64,000 nt of DNA from the NCBI RefSeq assembly GCF_900090325.1, contig NZ_FMHW01000002.1, positions 682,001 to 746,000 on the forward strand. Direction: 5' to 3'. This document shows, one piece after another, positions 23,738-31,742 of the stretch (its first letter is position 1; the number at the start of each line of letters is the position of its first letter). The translations under genes were made by a program, and so were the position numbers. This DNA comes from Micromonospora pallida. Its GTDB lineage: Bacteria; Actinomycetota; Actinomycetes; Mycobacteriales; Micromonosporaceae. The notes below the pieces were generated by a model. That model was not told the origin of the DNA and did not search any database. It was given only the letters and a program-made list of their open reading frames with translations.

Positions 23738-24514
23738 GTGGGCGTCGCGGTGGTCGACACGGACTGGCCGAAGGCCCGGCGCGCGGTACTGACCGACGCG
23801 CTCGGGGTCGGCGTGGCGGTCGGTGCGTTGGGGTTGTCGTTCGGGGCCCTCGCCGTAGTGGCCGGGTTCTCCGTACTCCAGACCTGCGCGCTGTCGCTGC
23901 TGATGTTCTCCGGAGCGTCACAGTTCGCGGTGATTGGGGTGCTGGCGGCCGGCGGCGGGGCGGTGACCGCCGCGACGACCGCCGCCCTGCTCGGCGTCCG
24001 TAACGCGCTCTACGGGCTGAACCTCTCGACGCTGCTGCGGGTACGCGGCCTGCGTCGGCTGTTCGGCGCGCAGCTCGTCATCGACGAGAGCGCGGCCATG
24101 GCGCTGGTCCGCGAGGAGCCCCGGCAGGCGCGGCTGGCGTTCTGGGCCACCGGTGTCTCGGTCTTCGGCTTCTGGAACGTGGCCACCCTGGCCGGGGCGC
24201 TCGGCGCGCAGGTGCTGCCCGACCCGGAGGTGCTCGGGCTCGACGTGGCCGCGCCGGCCGCCTTCCTCGCCCTGCTTGCCCCCCGACTGCGTAATCGGCG
24301 ACTCTGGCTGGTGGCGCTGGCTGCGGCGGCGACCGCGCTGGCCACCGTGCCGGTTCTGCCCAGCGGACTGCCTATCCTTGCCGCCGGCCTGGTCGCGGTG
24401 GTCGCGGCGCTGTTCGCCGGTCGTCGCGCCGCCGACGCGGCTCCGGTCGATGGTGTGGCCCCGGTCGACGGTGCGGGCCGGGCCGAGCGCGCAGGCCGGG
24501 GCGGTGACCGGTGA
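23738..24514 (+). CDS. azlC: AzlC family branched-chain amino acid exporter, large subunit
   Basis: A 258-residue membrane protein with six to seven hydrophobic segments. It carries the AzlC signature region SLLMFSGASQFAVIGVLA and the conserved GVRNALYGLNLS loop. AzlC and AzlD form a two-component exporter of branched-chain amino acids and analogues. The next gene is azlD, overlapping at TGATG. The C-terminal 30 residues are a Pro/Ala/Gly-rich cytoplasmic tail. GTG 23738 follows GGCGGGG by seven bases; an in-frame GTG at 23711 would add nine residues. Confidence 0.85.
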   Translation: MGVAVVDTDWPKARRAVLTDALGVGVAVGALGLSFGALAVVAGFSVLQTCALSLLMFSGASQFAVIGVLAAGGGAVTAATTAALLGVRNALYGLNLSTLLRVRGLRRLFGAQLVIDESAAMALVREEPRQARLAFWATGVSVFGFWNVATLAGALGAQVLPDPEVLGLDVAAPAAFLALLAPRLRNRRLWLVALAAAATALATVPVLPSGLPILAAGLVAVVAALFAGRRAADAAPVDGVAPVDGAGRAERAGRGGDR

Positions 24515-24813
24515 TGTGGACCGCGATCCTGCTCGGCGCGCTCGGGGTCTACCTGCTCAAGCTCGTCGGGATGGCCGTGCCCCGGTCGGTGCTGGAACGG
24601 CCGCAGGTCGAGGAGGTGTCCGCGCTGTTGCCGGTGGCGCTGCTCGCCGCGCTGGTCGCGGTGCAGACCTTCGGCAGTGGATCCGGCCTGGTGCTGGACG
24701 CCCGTGCGGCTGGCGTGGCGGTGGCCGCAACGGCGGTGCTGCTGCGCGCGCCGTTCCTGGTGGTGGTCGCGCTCGGCGCGGGCACCGCCGCCCTGCTGCG
24801 CCTGCTCACCTGA
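24514..24813 (+). CDS. azlD: AzlD family branched-chain amino acid exporter, small subunit
   Basis: A 99-residue protein with four hydrophobic segments and the typical LKLVGMAVPRSVLERP region of AzlD. It is the small partner of AzlC and is translationally coupled to it: its ATG shares a base with the azlC stop (TGATG), or it may begin at the GTG three bases earlier. Confidence 0.85.
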   Translation: MWTAILLGALGVYLLKLVGMAVPRSVLERPQVEEVSALLPVALLAALVAVQTFGSGSGLVLDARAAGVAVAATAVLLRAPFLVVVALGAGTAALLRLLT

Positions 24814-24899
24814 GCACTGCTCACCGCAGCGCGCCGCTCGGCAGCCGTGCTGGGCGCACCTCGAGCCGACCGCCGTGCCACCCGCCCGCCCGGCGGGGG

Positions 24900-24955
24900 T
24901 GGTAGGAGGGGTCCCCTGCTCCTCAAAATGCGGTAACAGGGGACCCCTCCTACCA
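24900..24955. repeat. Palindromic intergenic repeat, copy 1
   Basis: TGGTAGGAGGGGTCCCCTG (24900-24918) and its perfect 19-base reverse complement (24937-24955) flank an 18-base centre that ends AAAATGCGGTAA. The segment AATGCGGTAACAGGGGACCC recurs at 55667-55686 in a second palindrome. It lies between the convergent azlD and GNAT genes and could also act as a terminator, but the shared centre sequence goes beyond terminator function. Confidence 0.85.
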
Positions 24956-25024
24956 CGGCAACCCGAGCAGCGCGCCGCTCAGCCGTGCGCAGGTCAGCGC
25001 AGCCCGGTTCGACCGCTGCGCGGC

Positions 25025-25513
25025 TCAGCCGAGCGCGGCGGCCGCCGGGGTCAGTTCGGCGACGATCTCGTCGCCGTCAACCACGCCGGTCGGGACGAAC
25101 CGTATCGACTCGTAGAGGTGTCGGGCCGCGCTGTTCTCCGGGTGGTACGACAGCCGGATCGCCCGGCACGCCGGCTGGGCGGCCAACCAGGCGGCCAGGG
25201 TCCGTACGACGGCCCGTCCGACTCCCCGGCCCTGCTCGCCCGCGTCGACGACCATGCCCCCGATCCAGTACGAACCGTCGTCGTCCACGCCCCACATGAC
25301 ATGCCCGACGACCGTCTCGTCGGCGTGCACGCCCAGCGACGTCCAGACCTCCTCCCGGCTGGACAGGAGGAGATAGCGGGCAGCCAGGGCGGCCACGAAC
25401 CGGCGCTGGTCGTCCCGGGGCGCGACATCCGCGACGGCCCGCCAGGTGCGGTCGTCCACCGGGCGGAGGGTGACGTGCCGTCCGGTCGTGTCGCGGAGTC
25501 CGTAATCGATCAT
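25025..25513 (-). CDS. GNAT family N-acetyltransferase
   Basis: A 162-residue protein with GNAT folds: TLRPVDDRTWRAVADVAP at the N-terminus, GGMVVDAGEQGRGVGRAVVR as the acetyl-CoA pyrophosphate-binding motif (Q/RxxGxG/A), and SYHPENSAARHLYESIRFVP as motif B. It resembles spermidine/diamine and RimI-like acetyltransferases, but the acceptor is unknown. TACCAT (25520-25525) followed by six bases precedes the ATG, indicating a leaderless transcript. Confidence 0.8.
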   Translation of the reverse strand: MIDYGLRDTTGRHVTLRPVDDRTWRAVADVAPRDDQRRFVAALAARYLLLSSREEVWTSLGVHADETVVGHVMWGVDDDGSYWIGGMVVDAGEQGRGVGRAVVRTLAAWLAAQPACRAIRLSYHPENSAARHLYESIRFVPTGVVDGDEIVAELTPAAAALG

Positions 25514-25519
25514 CGGACG

Positions 25520-25525
25520 ATGGTA
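25520..25525 (-). promoter_or_regulatory. Candidate -10 box (TACCAT) for the GNAT gene
   Basis: On the minus strand TACCAT is followed by CGTCCG and the ATG at 25513. No ribosome site is visible. Confidence 0.45.
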
Positions 25526-25575
25526 GGCCGGGCGGCCCGCCGACCGCGAGGAGGTTTCCCTGGCCGGATCGGGGC

Positions 25576-27045
25576 TCATCGGGACCGGAGCAGGCGCAGC
25601 AGGGCGGCCCCGGCCAGGTACGCGACCAGCGCCGGGACGGGTAGCCCCAGCCACTCCGGGGCGTTCTTCGGGGTGACCGCGTTGATCAGCAACGCGAACG
25701 CCAGGGCCGCGAAGCCAGCGACCGCGAGTGCCCCGCGCAGCCGGGTCGGCCACCGCGCCCCGGGCAGTCGGTCCCGCCATTGCGCCCCGCGTAGCCGGGT
25801 CGGCCACCGCGACCCGCCGTCGGGCCGACGCCCTGCGGGTGCGGGCGGGCCACGGCGGTCGGCGCGGAGCGCCTCGGCCTCCCGGCCGGGTGCCGCCGGG
25901 CCCCGGCGTCGGCCGGCGCGGACCTCCACCCGGCCGAAGACCGCGACCAGCGCCGCCAACACCACGAGGAGCATCAGCAGCCACGGCACCCGCCAGGCCA
26001 GCCAGGCCGCCGAGCCGACCGGCGAGGTGGGCAGCAGGCCTACCGCGTCGAGCCCGCCGACCAGCAGGATCGCCGCGCTCACGTGCCAGAGGAAGACGGT
26101 CAGCACCACGGCGTTCACCGCGATCACCGCCTGCCACGGGCGGGAGCGGCGCAGCCACCGCTCGGCCGGGTCGCGGAGCAGCATGACCAGCCCGAGTTGG
26201 GCGATGGACAGGACGAGTAGCGCCAGGCTCGGCGGCGCGGCGTTGTCCATGCGCTCACCGGGGATGTTGATCATGCTCACCGGATAGGGGCCGACGGTGG
26301 TCAGCAGCACCAGCACGACCAGCCCGCCGGCCAACAGCGGCCACCCGGTCCGTGGACTCGGCGTCAGCCGGCGCAGCGGCCGGTCGACGCCCTGCCGGGC
26401 GTCGTACCAGGCGTAGCCGAGCTGATGCACGGCGAGCCAGCCGAACAGGTAGTTACCGAGGGCGAGGTCGGCCGGGCCGGTGGCCCGACCCAGGTCGCCG
26501 AGGGCCACCAGGGCAGCCAGCGCCACCGGTACGGCGAGCCCGAAGCGCTCGTGCAGGGCGTACGTGAGCGAGGTGAGCGGGACGACGAGCAGGTACGCGG
26601 CGAGGAACCACAGCGGCACGGTGGCGAACCAGACCACGGTGCGCACCCACGAGGGATCCGCACCGGCCAGCCGGGCGACCAGGGCCCCGCCGGTGAGCAC
26701 CAGGACCAGCAGGGTGGTCGGCCGGACCAGCCGGCCACTGCGGTCGAGCAGCCAGTCGGTGGCGTTGCCGCCCCGGCGTCGGCGGGCGGCCAGCGAGGCG
26801 GCGTTGGCGTACCCGCCGACGATGAAGAAGATCGGCATCACCTGGACCAGCCAGGTCAGCGGGTACGCCCAGGTCAGCTCCGGCAGGGCGGAGTGCGCGG
26901 TCGGGCGGCCGGCCGCGTCGTGGCCGATCACGATGATCGTCCAGTGCCCGAGCACGACCATGGTGATCGCCGTCGCCCGGAGGAGGTCCACGTACCGTTC
27001 CCGGTCGGCGGGCGTCCGCTCCGCGAGCTGCCGCAGGCGGCGCAT
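25576..27045 (-). CDS. Membrane acyltransferase, acyltransferase 3 family
   Basis: A 489-residue protein with about eleven hydrophobic segments. The N-terminal region has DLLRATAITMVVLGHW and later MPIFFIVGGYANAASLAARR, both typical of the acyltransferase 3 (OafA/OatA-like) family, where the His is catalytic. These enzymes move acetyl or other acyl groups to surface sugars or lipids. A cytoplasmic Arg/Pro-rich loop near residues 380-435 contains a repeated RWPTRLRGA unit. TAACCT (27052-27057) is six bases before the ATG and overlaps the stop codon of the upstream sugar kinase gene. Confidence 0.8.
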   Translation of the reverse strand: MRRLRQLAERTPADRERYVDLLRATAITMVVLGHWTIIVIGHDAAGRPTAHSALPELTWAYPLTWLVQVMPIFFIVGGYANAASLAARRRRGGNATDWLLDRSGRLVRPTTLLVLVLTGGALVARLAGADPSWVRTVVWFATVPLWFLAAYLLVVPLTSLTYALHERFGLAVPVALAALVALGDLGRATGPADLALGNYLFGWLAVHQLGYAWYDARQGVDRPLRRLTPSPRTGWPLLAGGLVVLVLLTTVGPYPVSMINIPGERMDNAAPPSLALLVLSIAQLGLVMLLRDPAERWLRRSRPWQAVIAVNAVVLTVFLWHVSAAILLVGGLDAVGLLPTSPVGSAAWLAWRVPWLLMLLVVLAALVAVFGRVEVRAGRRRGPAAPGREAEALRADRRGPPAPAGRRPDGGSRWPTRLRGAQWRDRLPGARWPTRLRGALAVAGFAALAFALLINAVTPKNAPEWLGLPVPALVAYLAGAALLRLLRSR

Positions 27046-27051
27046 GGCGTC

Positions 27052-27057
27052 AGGTTA
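27052..27057 (-). promoter_or_regulatory. Candidate -10 box (TAACCT) overlapping the sugar kinase stop codon
   Basis: On the minus strand TAACCT is followed by GACGCC and the ATG at 27045. Its first three bases are the TAA stop of the kinase gene, so the acyltransferase may have its own start inside the end of that gene. Confidence 0.45.
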
Positions 27058-28065
27058 TGCCACCGTCGGCGAGCCTGGTAGGGGATCGGCCTGAAGCAGT
27101 GTGTGCAGGGCCCCGGGATCGGCCACCTCGGGCAGGTCACGGGCGGCGAGCCAGGCGGCGGCCGCCGCGCCGTCCCCGGCGTACCGCAGGGGTGCCGCCG
27201 GCCAGCGGCGGCGTAGCTCGGCCCGGAGCGCGGTGGCCAGCGGAGTGTCCCCGGTGAGCAGCCCGCCGCCGAGGACGAGCGGGTCGGTGGCCTCCGGTGG
27301 GCGGATCCGGGACACGCTCTGCGCCAGGTGCCCGGCGGCCTCGGCGATGAGCGCGACGGCGGTCGGCTCGTCCCGACGGGCGGCGTCGACGACCAGCGGG
27401 GCCAGCCGGGCCAGCTCGATCGGGGGACGGCGGGTGACCGCCTGGACCAGCGCGTCGACGGTGTCCCGGGGGCGGGGCGCGATCTCGGCATGGCCGAGCA
27501 GTTCGGTGAGGACGCCGGTGCCGAGCGGCCCCGGCCGGTGGGCGCGGTCCAGGTCGGCCAGCACCCGGCGGACTGCCTCACGGCCCAGCCAGAAGCCGGA
27601 GCCGGCGTCGCCCAGCAGCCAGCCGTGTCCGTCCGCGACCCGGTCCAGTCGCAGGTCGCGGACCTGGGCGGCGATCGCCCCGGTCCCGGCGATGAGCACC
27701 GTGCCGCCCGGGGCGGGGGTGCCGGAGGCGTAGGCGACCAGGGCGTCACTGTGCAGGGCGTACGGGCAGCGCAGTCCGGCGTCGCGCCAGGCCCGGTCGA
27801 AGGCGTCCCGTCCGGCGGGGTCGGCGAGGAGGCGGCCCACCCCGGCGAGCCCGATCACCCCGGCGACGACGCGGGCGGGGTCGGTGCCGGCCAGTGCCGC
27901 GCGCAGGGCGGTGAGGAGTTCGGAGGCGGCCCGGTCGGCGCCGTGGCTGGTGGGGTTGCCGCCTCCGGCACGTCCGGTGCCGAGGCGTTCACCGGTGGTG
28001 GTGACCACGGCGACGCGGGTGGAGGTGCCGCCGACGTCCAGGCCGACCACGACGTTGCCGGACAT
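27055..28065 (-). CDS. N-acetylglucosamine kinase-type sugar kinase (BadF/BadG/BcrA/BcrD ATPase fold)
   Basis: A 336-residue ASKHA-fold kinase. Phosphate-1 loop VVGLDVGGTSTRVAVV at the N-terminus, adenosine-region VLIAGTGAIA near residue 123, and the GDAGSGFWLGREAVRR motif near 152, as in N-acetylglucosamine kinases of the BadF family. It probably phosphorylates GlcNAc (or a related amino sugar) imported by the adjacent ngcEFG system, and shares a divergent promoter region with the RpiR regulator. ATG 28065 has GGGAGG upstream. Substrate specificity is inferred from context. Confidence 0.8.
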   Translation of the reverse strand: MSGNVVVGLDVGGTSTRVAVVTTTGERLGTGRAGGGNPTSHGADRAASELLTALRAALAGTDPARVVAGVIGLAGVGRLLADPAGRDAFDRAWRDAGLRCPYALHSDALVAYASGTPAPGGTVLIAGTGAIAAQVRDLRLDRVADGHGWLLGDAGSGFWLGREAVRRVLADLDRAHRPGPLGTGVLTELLGHAEIAPRPRDTVDALVQAVTRRPPIELARLAPLVVDAARRDEPTAVALIAEAAGHLAQSVSRIRPPEATDPLVLGGGLLTGDTPLATALRAELRRRWPAAPLRYAGDGAAAAAWLAARDLPEVADPGALHTLLQADPLPGSPTVA

Positions 28066-28169
28066 GCCGATGAACCTCCCGCTGCTCGCCGTTGGGGCGA
28101 TTCATGCTGGTCGACGGGGGTGCGGCTGGCAAGGCCCCCGGAGACCACGGAGGGTGTGGTCCAGGTAAC

Positions 28170-28243
28170 AGTTTGAAAACTTCGCCCACGCCCTTGACAC
28201 GGAGGGGCCTTTAGTAAGAACTTTTACCACTAACAGTTAATAC
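28170..28243. promoter_or_regulatory. AT-rich divergent promoter and operator region between the kinase and rpiR genes
   Basis: In the 201-base gap, TTGACA (28194-28199) is a good -35 for the rightward genes. It is followed by an AT-rich block (28210-28243) with the imperfect palindrome GTAAGAACTTTTAC and further TAA/TTA repeats. A second palindrome, AGTTTGAAAACT, lies at 28170-28181 on the kinase side. AT-rich palindromes are typical operators for RpiR/MurR regulators; the local base composition is unlike the rest of the window. Confidence 0.55.
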
Positions 28244-28266
28244 TCTTTTCTGAAAGGTGGGCCTCG

Positions 28267-29226
28267 ATGGTCGATCACGGGGCGGACGCCACCACCGCCG
28301 CGGTGGTCGACGCCGACGGGGCCGACCGACGGGGTCCGCTCGGGGTCGCCTCCGACGGCGTGCTGGCCCGGGTCCGGGCCGGGACGGAGGAGCTGACCGG
28401 GGCGCTGCGCCGGGTCGCCGAGCACGTGCTCAGCGACCCCGAGGGGGCGGCCCGGGCCACCATCGTGGAACTGGCCGAACGCAGCGGCACCTCGCCGGCC
28501 ACGGTCACCCGGTTCTGCCGGGCGATGGGCTTCGAGGGCTACGCCGACCTGCGGCTCGGCATCGCCGCTGAGACCGGCCGGGCCCGCTCGGCGGGCTGGA
28601 CCGTCGACATCGGCCGGGAGATCCAGCCCACCGACCCCCTGGCGCGGGTGCTTGAGCAGATGATGGCCGCCGACACCCGGGCCATGCACGACACGGCCGC
28701 GCTGCTCGACCTCGCCGAGGTGGAACGGGCCGCGGTGGCCATCGCCGGAGCCAGTCGGGTGACCATCTTCGGGGCCAGCGGCAGCGCGCTGGTCGGCCAG
28801 GAGATGCAGTTCAGCCTGCACCGCATCGGGGTGGCCGCGTGGGCCTGGAACGACGTGCACGAGGGACTGGCCAGTGCCGCGCTGCTGCGCCCCGGTGACG
28901 TGGCGCTGGGCATCTCGCACACCGGGCAGACCCGGGAGACCATCGAGACGCTCGCCGAGGCCGGCAGCCGGGGCGCGACCACCGTGGCGCTGACCGGCTT
29001 CCCCCGCTCGCCGCTGGCCGAACTGGCCGACGTGGTGCTGCTCACCGCCAGCCAGGCCACCACCTACCGGCCCGACGCGCTCTCCGCTCGGCACCCCCAG
29101 CTCGTGGTCCTCGACCTGCTCTACGTCGCGGTCGCACAACGCACCCACGACCGTGCCCACGCGGCCTTCCGGCGTACCGCCCAGGCCGTCGACGGGCACA
29201 AGGCCGCCCGGGCGGCCCTGCCATGA
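28267..29226 (+). CDS. MurR/RpiR family transcriptional regulator
   Basis: A 319-residue protein with an N-terminal helix-turn-helix of the RpiR type (ATIVELAERSGTSPATVTRF near residue 70) and a C-terminal SIS sugar-phosphate-binding domain (VTIFGASGSALVGQEMQFSL, GISHTGQTRETIETLAEA). Such regulators respond to sugar phosphates. Its position between the GlcNAc kinase and ngcEFG suggests that it senses GlcNAc-6-phosphate or a related phosphosugar and binds the AT-rich operator region just upstream. GAAAGGTGG precedes the ATG. Confidence 0.85.
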   Translation: MVDHGADATTAAVVDADGADRRGPLGVASDGVLARVRAGTEELTGALRRVAEHVLSDPEGAARATIVELAERSGTSPATVTRFCRAMGFEGYADLRLGIAAETGRARSAGWTVDIGREIQPTDPLARVLEQMMAADTRAMHDTAALLDLAEVERAAVAIAGASRVTIFGASGSALVGQEMQFSLHRIGVAAWAWNDVHEGLASAALLRPGDVALGISHTGQTRETIETLAEAGSRGATTVALTGFPRSPLAELADVVLLTASQATTYRPDALSARHPQLVVLDLLYVAVAQRTHDRAHAAFRRTAQAVDGHKAARAALP

Positions 29227-29357
29227 CCCGCGTCCGGTGGCCCACCGGGCGCCCCCACCGCAGCACCTGACCCGACCCCCGCCCGCAGCGCCCGGTGACC
29301 GCACCGCCGGGCCGACCGACCTTCCCGATCCGACTTCCAGGTCAAGGAGAGACGACG

Positions 29358-30791
29358 ATGTCCGTTAGCCCCGAACTCCCGGCCGAGCTGAGCCGCCGTA
29401 CCGTGCTGCGCCGCGCCGCCGCCGTGGGCATGCTGACCATCCCGGCCGCCGGCCTGCTCAGCGGCTGCGTCGGCGGCGGCGACGACGAGCCGGTCGACCA
29501 GGCCGCCGGCGAGAAGTCCGCCACCAACCCGCTGGGTGTCAAGGAGGACGCCGCCCTGGAGGTGGTCATCTTCAACGGCGGTCTGGGCACCAAGTACGCC
29601 ACCGACATCCACATCCCGTCGTACCAGAAGGCGTTCCCGAAGGCCGAGGTGAAGCACTCGTCCACCGAGGAGGTCGCCACCGTCCTCCAGCCCCGGTTCA
29701 CCAGCAACACCCCGCCGGACATGGTCAACAACGCCGGCTCGAAGCTGATGGACCAGGGCGCGCTGGTGCAGGCCGGTCAGGTGCAGGACCTCACCGAGCT
29801 GTTCGACGCCCCCTCGCTGGACGACCCGTCGAAGAAGGTGCGCGACACGCTCATCCCGGGCACCGTCGAGCAGGGCACCTTCAACGGCAAGCCGTACGTG
29901 CTGAACTACGCGTTCACCGTCTTCGGCCTCTGGTACGACAGCGCGCTGTTCGCCAAGAACGGCTGGACCGCCCCGAAGAACTGGGCCGAGTTCACCGCGC
30001 TCTGCGACAAGATCAAGGCCGCCGGCATCACCCCGTACTCGTACGCCGGGGCGAACGCCGCCTACTACCAGTACCTCGTCCTGCTCACCAGCGCCGCCAA
30101 GATCGGCGGCCCGGACGTGCTGAAGAACATCGACAACCTGGAGGACGGCGCCTGGCAGGCCGAGCCGGTCAAGCAGGCCGCCGCCGCGTGGGCCGAGATC
30201 GGCGCCAAGTACGGGAACAAGGCGCACCTGGGCCTGAAGCACACCGAGGTCCAGCTCCAGCAGAACCAGGGCAAGGTCGCCTTCTACCCCAGTGGCTCCT
30301 GGCTGGAGAACGAGCAGGCCAAGGACACCCCGCCCGGCTTCAAGTACGCGGTCGCGCCGGTGCCGAGCGTGACCGCCGGCGACGCCCTGCCGTCGACCGC
30401 CATCTACGCGGCGGCCGGCGAGATGTACTTCGTCGCGGCCAAGGGCAAGAACCCGCGCGGCGGCATGGAGTACCTGCGGCACATGCTCTCCAAGGCCGGC
30501 GCGAAGGGCTTCACCGAGCTGACCAAGGTGCTCACCGTGGTCCAGGGCGCGGTCGACGGCGTGGAGATCTCGCCCGGCCTGACCAGCGGCAACGCCATGC
30601 TGGCCGCGGCCGGCAAGGACTACTTCAGCTACCGCTTCGACGCCTGGTACAAGAAGCTCGACGACGAGGCCCGCGCCGCGACCAACGAGCTGATGTTCTC
30701 CGGCGGCACCGCGCAGAAGTTCTGCGACCGGATGCAGAAGGTCGCCGACGCGGTGAAGAAGGACTCCTCCATCGAGAAGTTCCGGCGCTGA
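29358..30791 (+). CDS. ngcE: N-acetylglucosamine/diacetylchitobiose ABC transporter substrate-binding lipoprotein (NgcE-like)
   Basis: A 477-residue family 1 sugar-binding protein. Twin-arginine-type leader (LSRRTVLRRAAAVGMLTIPA) and lipobox LLSGC, so it is probably exported by Tat and anchored as a lipoprotein. The mature protein shows the open/close sugar-binder pattern: VVIFNGGLGTKYATDIHIPS, PPDMVNNAGSK, YDSALFAKNGWTAPKNW. The overall sequence looks like NgcE of Streptomyces, which binds GlcNAc and chitobiose. SD AAGGAGA precedes the ATG. It is followed by two permease genes. Confidence 0.85.
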   Translation: MSVSPELPAELSRRTVLRRAAAVGMLTIPAAGLLSGCVGGGDDEPVDQAAGEKSATNPLGVKEDAALEVVIFNGGLGTKYATDIHIPSYQKAFPKAEVKHSSTEEVATVLQPRFTSNTPPDMVNNAGSKLMDQGALVQAGQVQDLTELFDAPSLDDPSKKVRDTLIPGTVEQGTFNGKPYVLNYAFTVFGLWYDSALFAKNGWTAPKNWAEFTALCDKIKAAGITPYSYAGANAAYYQYLVLLTSAAKIGGPDVLKNIDNLEDGAWQAEPVKQAAAAWAEIGAKYGNKAHLGLKHTEVQLQQNQGKVAFYPSGSWLENEQAKDTPPGFKYAVAPVPSVTAGDALPSTAIYAAAGEMYFVAAKGKNPRGGMEYLRHMLSKAGAKGFTELTKVLTVVQGAVDGVEISPGLTSGNAMLAAAGKDYFSYRFDAWYKKLDDEARAATNELMFSGGTAQKFCDRMQKVADAVKKDSSIEKFRR

Positions 30792-30819
30792 GTCGGGGCT
30801 GAACGGAGACGAGACGACC

Positions 30820-31731
30820 ATGCGGCATGGCAGGTACCCGTTCATCGTCGGCTTCCTGGCGGCGCCGGTCGCGATCTACGTGACCTTCGTCCTCGGGCCG
30901 TACGCCCAGGCCTTCTACCTCGCCACCACCAACTGGCGGGGGGTCAGCGCGAACCCGGAGTTCATCGGCCTGGAGAACTTCACCCGGCTGTTGGACGACG
31001 ACGTCTTCTGGAAGGCCATCCGACACCACGGGCTCCTGCTGCTCGCCCTGCCGCTGCTCACGATCGCCCTCGCGCTCTTCTTCGCCTTCCTGCTCAACGT
31101 GGGCGGGGGAAGCCGGGGCGGCGTGATGACCGGGGTCTGGGGGTCGAGGTTCTACCGGGTGGTGTTCTTCTTCCCCCAGGTCCTGGCCGTGGTCATCGTC
31201 GGGGTCATCTTCAGCCGGGTCTACGCCCCCGACGACAGCGGCCTGCTCAACGGGGCGCTGGGCGCGGTGGGCATCGATCCGGTGCTCTTCATGGCCGACC
31301 CGGACATCGCCCTCTGGTCGATCATCGCGGTGCTGGTCTGGCAGGCGGTCGGCTTCTACGTGGTGCTCTTCTCCGCCGGCATGTCCTCGGTGCCGAAGGA
31401 CATCTACGAGGCGGCCATCATCGACGGCGCCGGCCGGGCGGCGATGTTCTTCCGGGTGACCCTGCCGCTGCTCTGGGACACCCTCCAGGTGGCCTGGGTC
31501 TACCTGGGCATCGCCGCCTTCGACGCGTTCGCCATCGTGCAGGTGCTCTCCGTCGACCAGGGCGGTCCGGACGGGGCGACCACCGTGCTCGGCATGGAGA
31601 TCTACCGCAACGCGTTCAGCTACTCCCAGTTCGGCTACGCCTCGGCGATGGGCGTGGCGCTGTTCTTCCTGACGATCACGTTCGCCGCGCTCACCCTGCG
31701 CGTCAGCAAGCGTGACACGATCGAGCTGTAG
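30820..31731 (+). CDS. ngcF: Sugar ABC transporter permease (NgcF-like)
   Basis: A 303-residue membrane protein with six hydrophobic segments and the ABC permease EAA loop IYEAAIIDGAGRAAMFFRVTLP near residue 205. It is of the MalF type and pairs with the downstream NgcG-like permease to import N-acetylglucosamine or chitobiose delivered by NgcE. It starts 28 bases after ngcE and has GGAGACGAGACGACC before the ATG. Confidence 0.85.
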   Translation: MRHGRYPFIVGFLAAPVAIYVTFVLGPYAQAFYLATTNWRGVSANPEFIGLENFTRLLDDDVFWKAIRHHGLLLLALPLLTIALALFFAFLLNVGGGSRGGVMTGVWGSRFYRVVFFFPQVLAVVIVGVIFSRVYAPDDSGLLNGALGAVGIDPVLFMADPDIALWSIIAVLVWQAVGFYVVLFSAGMSSVPKDIYEAAIIDGAGRAAMFFRVTLPLLWDTLQVAWVYLGIAAFDAFAIVQVLSVDQGGPDGATTVLGMEIYRNAFSYSQFGYASAMGVALFFLTITFAALTLRVSKRDTIEL

Positions 31732-31742
31732 AGGCGGCACCG

